A DNA stretch of 64,000 nucleotides from JANMZR01 sp040385875 (GCA_040385875.1 JAZKGO010000040.1:62001-126000); one strand, 5' to 3'; shown: positions 25,182-33,690, counted from the first letter of the stretch. Notes: generated by a model not told the origin, from the letters alone. A program made the numbers and translations.

Positions 25182-27512
25182 ATGTTAATAAAAAAATCCA
25201 ACTGGATTCTTCTTTTTCTATTATCTAATTCCTATTTATTAGTTTCTCAACAAATTACTCGTGGGCCTTACTTGCAACAACCCACCACAACCAGTATTGT
25301 GGTGAGATGGCGGACCAATGTGCCCACAGAAACTAAAATAAACTTTGGAACGAGCATCAATTCAAAAACCAATTCAGCCTCAAACGCAGAGGTAACGACT
25401 GAACATATTTTAAAAATTAATAATCTTCAAGCGGACACAAAATATTTCTATGAGATTATTCCTAATGTAGATTTTGCGGCCCTAAATTTCAATCATTTCT
25501 TCATTACAGCACCCAAAAAAGATTCGAAGCGTGCCATGCATTTTTGGGCTGGGGGCGATTTTGGCGACTTATCGAACTTTGTTTACGAAACCAATCAGGC
25601 TAATGTGCGAGATTCGTATGTGGAATATAGTAAAGGCTTCAACACGGATATGTGGCTTTGGTTGGGCGATAATGGATATGGAGGAAATAGAGACGACCTT
25701 TTGCAAAAAGCAATTTTCGATTTTTATGGACCCAAAATTTTAACAAAAATTCCTTTTTCAGCCACGCTAGGCAATCATGAATTTGATGAAGATCCGGTAA
25801 ATCAACAAAAAACTCGGGATGTACATTTGCTAAAAGTGACTTCGCCTCCATCAAATGGCGAAGCAGGAGGGATAGCGAGTAATACAAAGGCCTATTATTC
25901 TTTCGATTATGGCAATACTCATTTTATATGCCTCGATTCGTACGGAATGGACGAAGGGATTTATAGAGTTTATGATACCAATAGCAGTCAATATCAATGG
26001 CTTATAAAAGATTTGACAGCTAACAAGTCCATGTGGACGGTAGTATTTTTCCATCATCCACCCTATACTAAGCGTGCTCATGACTCCGATACTGAGGAGG
26101 AGCTAAGACTTATCCGACAAACTTTAGTACCTGTATTTGATAAATATAAAGTTGATTTAGTGCTCAATGGTCATAGCCATATTTATGAGCGGTCGTATTT
26201 GATGCAAGACCACTTGGGCACCTCTCAATTTTTTGACCCAAGCTATCAGATTGTCGACAAAAGTTCTGGGAAATATTTGAGAAATGAGCCTCCATTTATC
26301 AATAAATCCAATGGAACCGTCTACGTGGTATCGGGTACTTTTGGCAGACTTGAGCCAGTACTAGCGCTAAGATTGAACGACCCGCCTCACCCAAGCTCAT
26401 ACTTTGCTGACTTGCTTACGGGAGGTTCTTTGGCATTAAAAATTGAAGATAATCGACTAGATTGTGAATGGCTCTGTGCAGATGGTGTAGTGAGGGATAG
26501 GTTTACGATGTTGAAAAATGTAAATAAAACCACCAAAATAAACTTGGAATATGGAGAGAAAGTTAAATTAAAAGCCTCATGGCCTGGCACTTATTTGTGG
26601 TCGGACAGCACCAAAAAACTTTCAGAAATAGAAGTGAATCCTCTGGAAAACACCACCTTTACCGTAAAAGATTCCTTAGGTTTTTTGCAAGACCGCTTTG
26701 AGATAGTAGTTGCGCCACAACCAGTTGCGGAAACACAATTGAATCAAAATGAATCAATTTGCACCGGTAAAACAATCTCGGGTTCGCTGAAATTATCCAA
26801 TACTATTTACGAAAAATGGAAATTCACATTCCAACTTTCTGATGAAAAAGGATCTTTCGACAAACCTACCTATTTTCAAGAATTAAGCTCAGGAAATTTC
26901 AATTTTAAAATGCCTGATAACTTAGCTGAAAGCAATTTATATCGAATAAGAATAGTGCCTAATAGCTCCCTTTTCGTTATCAAACCAAGTGAGTATTTCA
27001 AAGTATCAAAGCCAGCATTTGGTAAATTTTTGAATGCTTCTGTGTTGCCTTTTAGTGAAGAAGTAACATTGAAATTGAGCTTTACTGGCTCATTTCCAAT
27101 CGATTACAAGCTTAATTTTCAGACAATTGCTACCACCAATCAAGCCGAAGTGGAAATAAAAGTTAGGCAATTTGAAAGTAAAAACTATATTCTCGAATCA
27201 ATCAAAAATAGTTGTGGAGTCGGATCAATTTCGAATGAAAAAATTACTATTACTGCTCCACTAAGTGCTGAACTAGAAGCTTTTGGTATAAAGATTTATC
27301 CCAATCCAGTAGAGGAAGAATTAATAATAATGATTGAAAGCCCTGTAAATAAAGTTGGAATAGTAACGAATTCAATTGGTAAAATAGTGGCCGAACAGAG
27401 GCTCCAAAAGGGGAAAAATGTAGTCAATCTAAAAACTGTTTCGAAAGGAATCTATTTTTTAGAATTTGAGTTGAAAGGCAAAAAAATACTTTATAAGTTT
27501 TTAAAACTATAA
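25182..27512 (+). CDS. Secreted purple acid phosphatase-like metallophosphoesterase with T9SS sorting domain
   Basis: A 776-aa exported enzyme. After a signal peptide (residues 1-22) comes a fibronectin-like purple acid phosphatase N-terminal domain (ITRGPYLQQPTTTSIVVRWR). A calcineurin-like domain follows, with metal ligands in GGDFGDL, WLGDNGYGG, LGNHEFDE, FFHHPPYT and NGHSHIYERS. A polar region of about 200 residues leads to the C-terminal T9SS type A sorting domain (IKIYPNPVEEELIIM to the Lys-rich end). It is expected to release phosphate from organic esters outside the cell. It has its own start 21 bases after the membrane gene and converges with nuoJ. Confidence 0.9.
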   Translation: MLIKKSNWILLFLLSNSYLLVSQQITRGPYLQQPTTTSIVVRWRTNVPTETKINFGTSINSKTNSASNAEVTTEHILKINNLQADTKYFYEIIPNVDFAALNFNHFFITAPKKDSKRAMHFWAGGDFGDLSNFVYETNQANVRDSYVEYSKGFNTDMWLWLGDNGYGGNRDDLLQKAIFDFYGPKILTKIPFSATLGNHEFDEDPVNQQKTRDVHLLKVTSPPSNGEAGGIASNTKAYYSFDYGNTHFICLDSYGMDEGIYRVYDTNSSQYQWLIKDLTANKSMWTVVFFHHPPYTKRAHDSDTEEELRLIRQTLVPVFDKYKVDLVLNGHSHIYERSYLMQDHLGTSQFFDPSYQIVDKSSGKYLRNEPPFINKSNGTVYVVSGTFGRLEPVLALRLNDPPHPSSYFADLLTGGSLALKIEDNRLDCEWLCADGVVRDRFTMLKNVNKTTKINLEYGEKVKLKASWPGTYLWSDSTKKLSEIEVNPLENTTFTVKDSLGFLQDRFEIVVAPQPVAETQLNQNESICTGKTISGSLKLSNTIYEKWKFTFQLSDEKGSFDKPTYFQELSSGNFNFKMPDNLAESNLYRIRIVPNSSLFVIKPSEYFKVSKPAFGKFLNASVLPFSEEVTLKLSFTGSFPIDYKLNFQTIATTNQAEVEIKVRQFESKNYILESIKNSCGVGSISNEKITITAPLSAELEAFGIKIYPNPVEEELIIMIESPVNKVGIVTNSIGKIVAEQRLQKGKNVVNLKTVSKGIYFLEFELKGKKILYKFLKL

Positions 27513-27527
27513 AAAGAGGTAAACTTT

Positions 27528-27788
27528 TTAGAAATTTCGTTCACCAGCTTCTCTTTTACCCAGCATCACAGCGCCCACCATCGCAACGAAAAACAGGATA
27601 GAAATCAGCTCAAAAGGAAGCAAATATTCGCTGAATAAGACGGTACCNNNNNNNNNNNNNNNNNNNNNNNNNNNNNNNNNNNNNNNNNNNNNNNNNNNNN
27701 NNNNNNNNNNNNNNNNNNNNNNNNNNNNNNNNNNNNNNNNNNNNNNNCTTAGAAGTGTGAGGGCAGTTAAAAAATACCAGTAGGCCAT
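27528..27788 (-). CDS. nuoJ: NADH-quinone oxidoreductase subunit J, interrupted by assembly gap
   Basis: A membrane subunit of respiratory complex I. The right piece encodes the N-terminus MAYWYFLTALTLL; the left piece encodes the typical C-terminus LLPFELISILFFVAMVGAVMLGKREAGERNF. About 52 residues are visible, against a usual length near 165, so roughly 115 residues must be missing in the 100-N gap, which is therefore probably longer than drawn. Both ends point the same way and fit one gene. The order nuoI-nuoJ is normal, but no nuoK follows. Confidence 0.85.
   Translation of the reverse strand: MAYWYFLTALTLLXXXXXXXXXXXXXXXXXXXXXXXXXXXXXXXXXXGTVLFSEYLLPFELISILFFVAMVGAVMLGKREAGERNF
27648..27747. 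other. Assembly gap (100 N) inside nuoJ
   Basis: Exactly 100 N. Unlike the other gap, its edges share no repeat. Family length suggests roughly 300-350 bases are really missing. Confidence 0.99.
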
Positions 27789-27903
27789 TATGATTTACGA
27801 TTTTGAATTGCTGATTTAGATTTATCCATGGGATTATTCAAACGATTTTGGTTTAATATACCATCGCTCATCCTCCTCATTATATTTTAATACGGAATAG
27901 TAA

Positions 27904-28422
27904 TTATTTCCAACCTTCTCTTAAATAACGATTGTCCATATCCTCCACTAATTTATTTTTACCATAAATCACCTCCGAGCGATCTCCAAAAACGGTCACC
28001 ATTTTATCGTGGCGTAAAAATATGGCTTCTTTAGGGCAAGCTTCTTCGCAGAGGCCGCAGAAAATACATCTGAGCATATTTATCTCATACACTTTCGCAT
28101 ATTTCTCTTCACGGTATAGATTCTCCTCTCCTTTTTTACGCTCATCCGCCACCATTGAAATCGCCTCTGCTGGGCAAGCTACTGCACATAAGCCACATGC
28201 TGTACATCGTTCACGACCTTGCTCATCCTTCTTGAGAATATGCTGCCCACGAAACACTGGACCTAAATAGCGTTTTTGCTCGGGGTATCGAATGGTTACT
28301 CCTTTTTTGAAAAAATGCTTAATTGTAGTAGCTAGGCCACCCACAATCGCAGGCAAATACATCCTCTCAGCAAGAGTCATTTCGCCTTGTTCTAATACTT
28401 TCGTTTTATTACTTAAATTCAT
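27904..28422 (-). CDS. nuoI: NADH-quinone oxidoreductase subunit I (2x[4Fe-4S] ferredoxin-like)
   Basis: A peripheral-arm subunit of complex I that carries clusters N6a and N6b. Both cysteine sets are intact: Cys73/76/79/83 (CTACGLCAVACP) and Cys119/122/125/129 (CIFCGLCEEACP). The amphipathic N-terminal part (GLATTIKHFFKKGVTIRYPEQ) is typical. At 172 aa it is of family length. It is followed on the same strand by nuoJ after 115 bases. No nuoH or earlier subunit lies upstream; instead there is a 900-base non-coding region. Confidence 0.96.
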   Translation of the reverse strand: MNLSNKTKVLEQGEMTLAERMYLPAIVGGLATTIKHFFKKGVTIRYPEQKRYLGPVFRGQHILKKDEQGRERCTACGLCAVACPAEAISMVADERKKGEENLYREEKYAKVYEINMLRCIFCGLCEEACPKEAIFLRHDKMVTVFGDRSEVIYGKNKLVEDMDNRYLREGWK

Positions 28423-28692
28423 TTATTCAAAAAAATATAAAAAGCCTTAAAATGAATGCGGTGACTTAAATTTTTGTTGCGATTTGCTTACAAAATTAAA
28501 CCAAAAAATTTAGTTTTCTTTATAATTGTATAAGAATTTAAGCGGTCTCGGTAAATATTAAACTCAATTTTTAATTAATCAAATGACCAAATAATAAAGC
28601 AAAAAAATTGAACTCTATTATCTTTAAATATATTTGATAAAGGATTTATTTTATAATTGATATTAGAATTGTTAAAAATATATCGCTAAACC
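28423..28692. other. AT-rich non-coding stretch upstream of nuoI
   Basis: About 270 bases, very AT-rich, with no credible gene on either strand. It should contain the leftward nuoI promoter, which I could not place. I see no other structure in it. Confidence 0.5.
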
Positions 28693-28724
28693 TTTGGAAA
28701 ATTGATGTAACAACAGTATTTTTG
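28693..28724 (+). promoter_or_regulatory. Strong promoter without a downstream protein gene
   Basis: TTTG at 28693-28696, a 20-base spacer, and TATTTTTG at 28717-28724: both Bacteroidota promoter elements match fully. No coding sequence follows; a terminator hairpin begins about 94 bases after the -7 element. Confidence 0.65.
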
Positions 28725-28730
28725 CATAAG

Positions 28731-28851
28731 AATTTCCTTAAGAAATAATTCACTGATTTATTCAGTTAAGTATAAAGATAAGCAGCACAATTCTAGTGGT
28801 TCAGATTGAAGCTGTGTAAAGCCCGATACCTTTGGTGACGGGCTTTATTCA
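28731..28851 (+). ncRNA. Candidate small non-coding RNA (about 120 nt)
   Basis: The region between a consensus promoter and a good intrinsic terminator would give a transcript of about 120 nt with no coding potential. Internal helices can be drawn: CTTAA near 28738 with TTAAG near 28767, enclosing a CTGA/TCAG hairpin, and a CAGC/GCTG pairing that frames 28784-28814. It does not show the SRP RNA, 6S, tmRNA or tRNA sequence signatures I know. The exact ends are estimated from the promoter and terminator positions. Confidence 0.45.
28818..28851 (+). terminator. Intrinsic terminator of the candidate small RNA
   Basis: Stem AAAGCCCG (28818-28825) with CGGGCTTT (28839-28846). An inner ACC-TTT-GGT helix extends it, and ATTCATTTT follows. 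Its right half, ACCTTTGGTGACGGGCTTTATT, is repeated in each unit of the array that follows, but the left arm is not. Confidence 0.7.
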
Positions 28852-29332
28852 TTTTATACCTTCAGCAATTCCCAAAGTATTGGGCTTTACACTTACAGCG
28901 CAGAGCTTGAGAATGGCAAAAAACGATACCTTTGGTGACGGGCTTTATTCATTTTATACCTCCAAATTATCGGGCTTTACACTCAATTGTGTGGTATTTG
29001 GAATGGCCTCAGAACGATACCTTTGGTGACGGGCTTTATTCATTTTATACCTTCATCAATTCCCAAATTATCGGGCTTTACACTCAAGTGCATGGTATTT
29101 TGAATGGCCTTATAACGATACCTTTGGTGACGGGCTTTATTCATTTTATACCTTCAAATTACTGGTTTTTACACTTAAGCGAGTGGTATTTTGAATGGCC
29201 TCAGAACGATACCTTTAGTGACGGGCCTTATTCATTTTATAGCTTCAAATTATCGGGCTTTACACTCAAGTGCGTGGTATTTGGAATAGCCTCAGAACAA
29301 TACCCTTGGTGACGGGCTTTTTTCATTTTTTC
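28824..29332. repeat. Tandem repeat array, six copies with 91- or 100-bp period
   Basis: The block CGATACCTTTGGTGACGG recurs at 28824, 28924, 29015, 29116, 29207 (T to A change) and, degraded, at 29298. The steps are 100, 91, 101, 91 and 91 bases. The longer units contain about ten extra bases (CAATTCCCAA-type) before ATTATCGGGCTTTACAC. Since 91 is not a multiple of three, the repeated open frames shift between units, so the array is not coding. The last copy runs into the 3' end of the EamA gene. Confidence 0.9.
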
Positions 29333-30204
29333 ATCCCAAATATTTGATAGCCAAAAACAGCGAGGCAAATGATAAATGTGCCAAAATAGAATCCTATGGT
29401 CATTTTTTCGGCTTCACCAAAAATAAAATAGGCTAAAATGATCCCATAAACTGGTTCAAGATTAATGGCTAAATTCACAGAGAAAGCTGAGATATTTTTA
29501 AGCAAACGAACCACTGCCGAATAAGCATATACCGAGCATAAAAATGCAAGAATTAAAAGCCAAAGTAGGTTTTGCAAATTGGGATAAGAACCTGTGAAAA
29601 TGGAGGTCTGGTTGCTAAAAAACAAAAAAAGGCCAGTCGTCAAAAATGCCCCAGCCATTTCATAAAAAGTAATAATGAATGAATGGTATTTTTGGGTAAA
29701 CTTTGAATTAAACAATGAAAAGACAGCCTGCATTAAGCCTGAACCAATAGATAATAGCAAACCAAGCCAATTATTAAGATCCGAATTGAATATCAGATAG
29801 AGGCCCAGAATCATTGTTACGCCAAGGCAAATCTCTGAAATCCTAATGGCGGATTTGCTAAAAAAAGGCTGTAAAAGGGCAATCCAAAGTGTTGAAGTGG
29901 CTAAACCTACCAGCGAAACTGATACATTTGAAACTCGGGCCGAATAAAAAAAAAGAAACCAATGAAGGCTCACTATTATCCCTATTCCAAAAAGTTTTAT
30001 AATATCCTTTTTGTTTATTAGAACGGACTTTTTTAAAACATAAATTAATCCAAAAAGGCCCAAACTGGCTAGAAGTGTTCGATAAAAAACCAGCTCCAAA
30101 GCCGATAAAGTAATTAATTTACCCAAAATCGCAGTGAAACCAAACAGCACGACGACAAAATGCAATTCGAAAAAATTTTCAATTTTTGGTTGTGTCGATT
30201 GCAT
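29323..30204 (-). CDS. EamA/DMT-family transporter
   Basis: An inner-membrane permease of the drug/metabolite transporter superfamily, 293 aa with about ten membrane helices arranged as two EamA repeats. The N-terminal repeat contains FGFTAILGKLITLSALELVFYRTLLAS. The second contains INLEPVYGIILAYFIFGEAEKMTIGFYFGTFII, the usual E-P motif region. The substrate is unknown (amino acids, nucleotides or other metabolites are usual for the group). The last codons overlap the degraded sixth unit of the repeat array. Confidence 0.88.
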   Translation of the reverse strand: MQSTQPKIENFFELHFVVVLFGFTAILGKLITLSALELVFYRTLLASLGLFGLIYVLKKSVLINKKDIIKLFGIGIIVSLHWFLFFYSARVSNVSVSLVGLATSTLWIALLQPFFSKSAIRISEICLGVTMILGLYLIFNSDLNNWLGLLLSIGSGLMQAVFSLFNSKFTQKYHSFIITFYEMAGAFLTTGLFLFFSNQTSIFTGSYPNLQNLLWLLILAFLCSVYAYSAVVRLLKNISAFSVNLAINLEPVYGIILAYFIFGEAEKMTIGFYFGTFIICLAVFGYQIFGMKK

Positions 30205-30255
30205 TTTTGAAACTATGTTTTAGGGGCGAGGGGAGTTGAAATTAAATGAATCGAT

Positions 30256-31332
30256 TTACCTTGGTACAGTTTTATACAGTATGAGTCCAATCAAAGAAAA
30301 TACCAAATTCGGCATCCAAACTGCTAGCAGAGGTGGGATTCCCCCTTTTTCAGCAATCCCTTTACTCAATATGAAAAACATTATGTAGACAAAAGCCAAC
30401 ACAAATCCGAGGGCAATTTGAATACCCACACCTCCTCTTGCTTTCCTCGCTGAAAGAATTACGCCTATAATAGTCAAAATAAATACCGCAAATGGGCTGG
30501 AATACCGTTGATATTTTTCGATTAGATAGGTTTCTACTCCATCGGAACCACGGCTTCGGATCTGGTTAATATAATCATCTAGTTCATTTAAAGTGAATGT
30601 TTCATATAAATTATAATCGGATTCAAAGTCTTTGGGATACATATTAAGAGTCGAATCAATGCTTGCACCTCTTACTAACGAATGTAAATCACCCTCTAAT
30701 TTCCTGATTTTATAATCTTCTATTTTCCATTTCTTTTTCTTTGGATCCCAAACGATTTGCTCTGCGCTTAGTTTTTCGAGTAGTTTGGTGCCTTTAATTC
30801 GCTCCAAAGTAAATCTAAAGCCCGTTTTGGATACATTACTATAGCTTTCCAAATAGGCATAAACCTCCGGGGCTATCTTTAAATGAATGTCTCGTTGGGA
30901 AAAATAATATTGATTTTTGATGTATTGGTTTTCAAATGCCAGTCTTGTTTTATTGGCTTTAGGGATGAACCAGCCCACCATCATAAAAGTAATAACGGCA
31001 ACCACAGAAGCTCCTAAAACATAGGGTCTCATGAAACGCATAAAACTTACTCCACTACTCAGAATCGCAATAATTTCCGTTTTTGCAGCCATATTTGCGG
31101 TCATAAATACAGTAGCAATGAAAATCATTAACGGACTAATATAATTGGCCCAATATGGTATAAAGTTGAGATAGTAATCAAATATTATCGCTTTTGTTGG
31201 GGCTTTTTTCTCAATAAAATCGTCTGCTTTTTCCGTATAATCCACTACCACTACAATGGCTACAATAATCATAACCACATAAACATAGGTAATCAAAAAT
31301 CGCTTGGAAATGTAAGAATCTAGAATTTTCAA
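30256..31332 (-). CDS. LptF/LptG-family permease (LPS export)
   Basis: A YjgP/YjgQ-family inner-membrane protein of 358 aa, a permease subunit of the Lpt system that extracts lipopolysaccharide and sends it to the outer membrane. The start MKILDSYISKRFLITYVYVV is the family hallmark. There are three hydrophobic helices in the first 125 residues, a periplasmic beta-jellyroll of about 150 residues (PEVYAYLESYSNVSKTGFRF), and three C-terminal helices with ARKARGGVGIQIALGF. LptB and LptC are not in this window. The EamA gene is 51 bases downstream. Confidence 0.9.
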   Translation of the reverse strand: MKILDSYISKRFLITYVYVVMIIVAIVVVVDYTEKADDFIEKKAPTKAIIFDYYLNFIPYWANYISPLMIFIATVFMTANMAAKTEIIAILSSGVSFMRFMRPYVLGASVVAVITFMMVGWFIPKANKTRLAFENQYIKNQYYFSQRDIHLKIAPEVYAYLESYSNVSKTGFRFTLERIKGTKLLEKLSAEQIVWDPKKKKWKIEDYKIRKLEGDLHSLVRGASIDSTLNMYPKDFESDYNLYETFTLNELDDYINQIRSRGSDGVETYLIEKYQRYSSPFAVFILTIIGVILSARKARGGVGIQIALGFVLAFVYIMFFILSKGIAEKGGIPPLLAVWMPNLVFSLIGLILYKTVPR

Positions 31333-31417
31333 ATTTTCTGGAAAAGCTATTTAAATTTTTATTTGATTTTTTTAAATCAAATAATTGCAAATTTAGCCAA
31401 AAAAATAAACACTGGGC

Positions 31418-32083
31418 TTAATTAAGTTTTATTAACAGATTCTTTGAAACCTCATAGCTCAAAAAATGGTCAATCTCATTGTTGATTTTTATAGAAATAG
31501 AATGATCAAATTCATTGATTTCATTCAAAACAATACTGCATCCAAGGGTTAAGCCAATTTTTGCCAAAAATTTCAGAAAAGAAGGATTATGCTCAGAAAC
31601 ACCCATCAAAATACCCGCTTGACCTATTTTTAGCTCCGTCAAATTATGATAGATTGTAGAAGGGAACTTACCTGATTGGTCTGGAATTGGGTCGCCGTGA
31701 GGGTCAAACCTTGGAAATCCCAAAAATTCATCCAATTTTTCGACTAGTTTTTCAGAACTGATATGTTCAAGTTCTTCAGCCACATTATGCACTTCGTCCC
31801 AAGTAAAGTTTAATTTTTCCAACAAAAATACTTCCCAAAGCCTATGCCTTCTGATGACTTTTAATGCAATAGTTTGACCCAATTTTGTGAGTGTAACACC
31901 TTGGTATTTTTGATAATTGACTAATTTTTTTTCGGATAGTTTTTTTAACATATCCGAAACAGAAGCGGCCTTCGTCTTAGCCATTTCAGCCAAAGAGTTG
32001 GTACTCACTTCGCCCCCATCCAACTCTTTGGATAAATGGTAGATTATTTTGAGGTAATTCTCTTCCGTAAACGAATTAGTCAT
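31418..32083 (-). CDS. DtxR/MntR-family metal-dependent transcriptional regulator
   Basis: A metal-sensing repressor of 221 aa. Residues about 1-65 form the winged helix (SFTEENYLKIIYHLS, TKAASVSDMLKKLSEKKLV). The dimer/metal region is HRLWEVFLLEKLNFTWDEVHNVAEELEH, and GFPRFDPHGDPIPD follows, as in MntR/IdeR relatives. The C-terminal part is an SH3-like FeoA domain. The frame begins with TTG at 32089, but the ATG at 32083 is the better start. It is divergent from the Nramp transporter gene, which it probably represses when Mn(II) or Fe(II) is plentiful. Confidence 0.9.
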   Translation of the reverse strand: MTNSFTEENYLKIIYHLSKELDGGEVSTNSLAEMAKTKAASVSDMLKKLSEKKLVNYQKYQGVTLTKLGQTIALKVIRRHRLWEVFLLEKLNFTWDEVHNVAEELEHISSEKLVEKLDEFLGFPRFDPHGDPIPDQSGKFPSTIYHNLTELKIGQAGILMGVSEHNPSFLKFLAKIGLTLGCSIVLNEINEFDHSISIKINNEIDHFLSYEVSKNLLIKLN

Positions 32084-32185
32084 TATCAATCTGAAAATTT
32101 AGTGAATAGCTATAGAGAGCTAAATGTAAATAAAAAAAGTTATTGTTGCGTAAAATTAAAACAAAAGATTCGCATAAATTCCATA

Positions 32186-32210
32186 AATTTTTAGATTTGT
32201 CTAAATTTTT
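32186..32210. promoter_or_regulatory. Candidate MntR/DtxR operator upstream of mntH
   Basis: The inverted repeat TTTAGA-TTTG-TCTAAA at 32190-32205, flanked by AAATT/ATTTT, lies 68 bases before the mntH ATG. The TTTG in its centre may be part of the -33 element, with TATATTTA at 32214-32221 as a weak -7. Symmetry, size and position fit DtxR-family operators. A second inverted repeat (ATTTAG at 32097-32102, CTAAAT at 32120-32125) lies near the regulator's start. Confidence 0.55.
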
Positions 32211-32272
32211 ATTTATATTTACAAAAAAATTAAACTAAAAATTATAGCTATATTATTGATTTATAGATTATT

Positions 32273-33592
32273 ATGGGTAAAGATTGGTTAAAAAAATTGG
32301 CTACAAATTCCCTTCCAGAGGTATTTGCGACTATTAAGGTACCAGAAAATTCTTCTTTTTGGCGAAAACTTTGGGCATTTACTGGGCCAGGATTAATGGT
32401 GGCGGTAGGCTATATGGATCCTGGCAACTGGGCTACTGACATCGCAGGTGGTGCCCGCTTTGGTTATACTTTGCTTTCTGTGATTTTGATTTCCAACCTT
32501 TTTGCGATGCTATTACAGCATTTATCATTAAAGCTAGGCATAGCTACCAGCCGGGATTTGGCACAGGCCTGCAGAGATGCTTTTCCAAAACCAGTGGTAA
32601 TTGCTCTTTGGGTTCTCTGTGAAATTGCCATTGCTGCCTGTGACCTCGCCGAGGTAATTGGCTCGGCAATAGCCCTCAACCTGCTTTTTGGCATACCTTT
32701 GGCTATGGGTGTTACTATTACTGTCCTAGACGTGCTTTTAATATTATATTTTCAAGGTAAAGGATTTCGAACAATCGAAGCGATAGTAGCCAGTTTAATT
32801 TTCATTATTTTACTTTGTTTTGGTTATGAAATTGCTGTTTCAAGCCCCTCCCTATCGGGTATATTAGGGGGGTTAGTACCTACCACTCAAATTATTACTG
32901 ACCCTTCAATGCTTTATGTATCAATTGGTATTTTGGGAGCAACTGTGATGCCACATAATCTTTATTTACATTCGAGTATCGTACAGACAAGAGCCATTGG
33001 CAGCTCGATAGCACAAAAAAAATCCGCTATTAAATTTGCTACTATCGACTCAACCGTATCATTATTAATTGCTTTTTTTATCAATGCCTCCATTCTTATC
33101 CTAGCAGCAGCTGCCTTTCACAAAGCTGGCTTAAACCATGTTGCAGACATCAACGATGCCTATAAGCTGCTAGATCCGGTATTAGGAGTAAAATTTGCAG
33201 GGATATTTTTTGCAATCGCATTATTAGCCTCTGGCCAAAATAGCACATTGACTGGTACGCTGGCTGGTCAAATAGTGATGGAAGGCTTTCTAAATATACG
33301 TCTTAAACCTTGGCTTAGGCGGTTAATCACTCGACTTATTGCAGTAATACCCGCCTTAATTATCACTATCCTTTATGGTGAAAAGGGAACTGGGGAGCTA
33401 TTAGTACTCAGTCAGGTAATATTATCCTTACAACTAAGTTTTGCGGTGGTTCCATTACTCATGTTCACCTCTGATAAAATAAAAATGGGTGCATTTGCCA
33501 ATACTCCATTGATTAAAATTACCGCATGGGTGGTGGCTGTAATCATCATTTTACTGAATGGGTATTTGTTGTATGATACTTTTTTTAATTGA
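32273..33592 (+). CDS. mntH: Nramp-family divalent metal (Mn2+/Fe2+) transporter
   Basis: A proton-coupled metal importer of 439 aa with eleven predicted membrane helices. The two metal-site motifs are present: Asp49-Pro-Gly-Asn52 in GYMDPGNWATD (helix 1), and the Met of GATVMPHNLYLHS (helix 6). The length and the absence of a long tail agree with bacterial MntH. Its divergent neighbour is a DtxR/MntR-type regulator, and a palindrome sits between them, giving a classic metal-homeostasis pair. Mn2+ is the most likely substrate, but Fe2+ is possible. Confidence 0.94.
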   Translation: MGKDWLKKLATNSLPEVFATIKVPENSSFWRKLWAFTGPGLMVAVGYMDPGNWATDIAGGARFGYTLLSVILISNLFAMLLQHLSLKLGIATSRDLAQACRDAFPKPVVIALWVLCEIAIAACDLAEVIGSAIALNLLFGIPLAMGVTITVLDVLLILYFQGKGFRTIEAIVASLIFIILLCFGYEIAVSSPSLSGILGGLVPTTQIITDPSMLYVSIGILGATVMPHNLYLHSSIVQTRAIGSSIAQKKSAIKFATIDSTVSLLIAFFINASILILAAAAFHKAGLNHVADINDAYKLLDPVLGVKFAGIFFAIALLASGQNSTLTGTLAGQIVMEGFLNIRLKPWLRRLITRLIAVIPALIITILYGEKGTGELLVLSQVILSLQLSFAVVPLLMFTSDKIKMGAFANTPLIKITAWVVAVIIILLNGYLLYDTFFN

Positions 33593-33659
33593 CGTTTAAA
33601 ATAAAACCAATTAAGCATGCTAGATAAATTTATAAAAAACTTATAACAGCTTGTAATTC

Positions 33660-33690
33660 TGTGTAAAATCCAAAATCATCTTTATCTTTG
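33660..33690 (+). promoter_or_regulatory. Promoter of first kup gene
   Basis: TATCTTTG at 33683-33690 is a full -7 match. TGTG at 33660-33663, 19 bases upstream, could serve as a weakened -33. The first kup ATG is 63 bases downstream. Confidence 0.55.

Noticed and set aside
28731..28851. Identity of the candidate RNA as SRP RNA, 6S RNA or tRNA.
   Set aside because: None of the core signatures (SRP GGAAG tetraloop region, tRNA T-loop and acceptor pairing, long 6S central bubble) could be found. Left as unassigned.
28832..29312. Open frames over the tandem array giving repeated peptides (NDTFGDGLYSFYT-like).
   Set aside because: The repeat unit of 91 or about 100 bases is not a multiple of three, so the peptide shifts frame from unit to unit. 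There is no ribosome-binding site, and the repeats share a terminator sequence. Treated as non-coding.
28824..29332. CRISPR array.
   Set aside because: The spacing is regular, but the whole unit is conserved, including what would be the spacers, and there are no cas genes. It is a tandem repeat.
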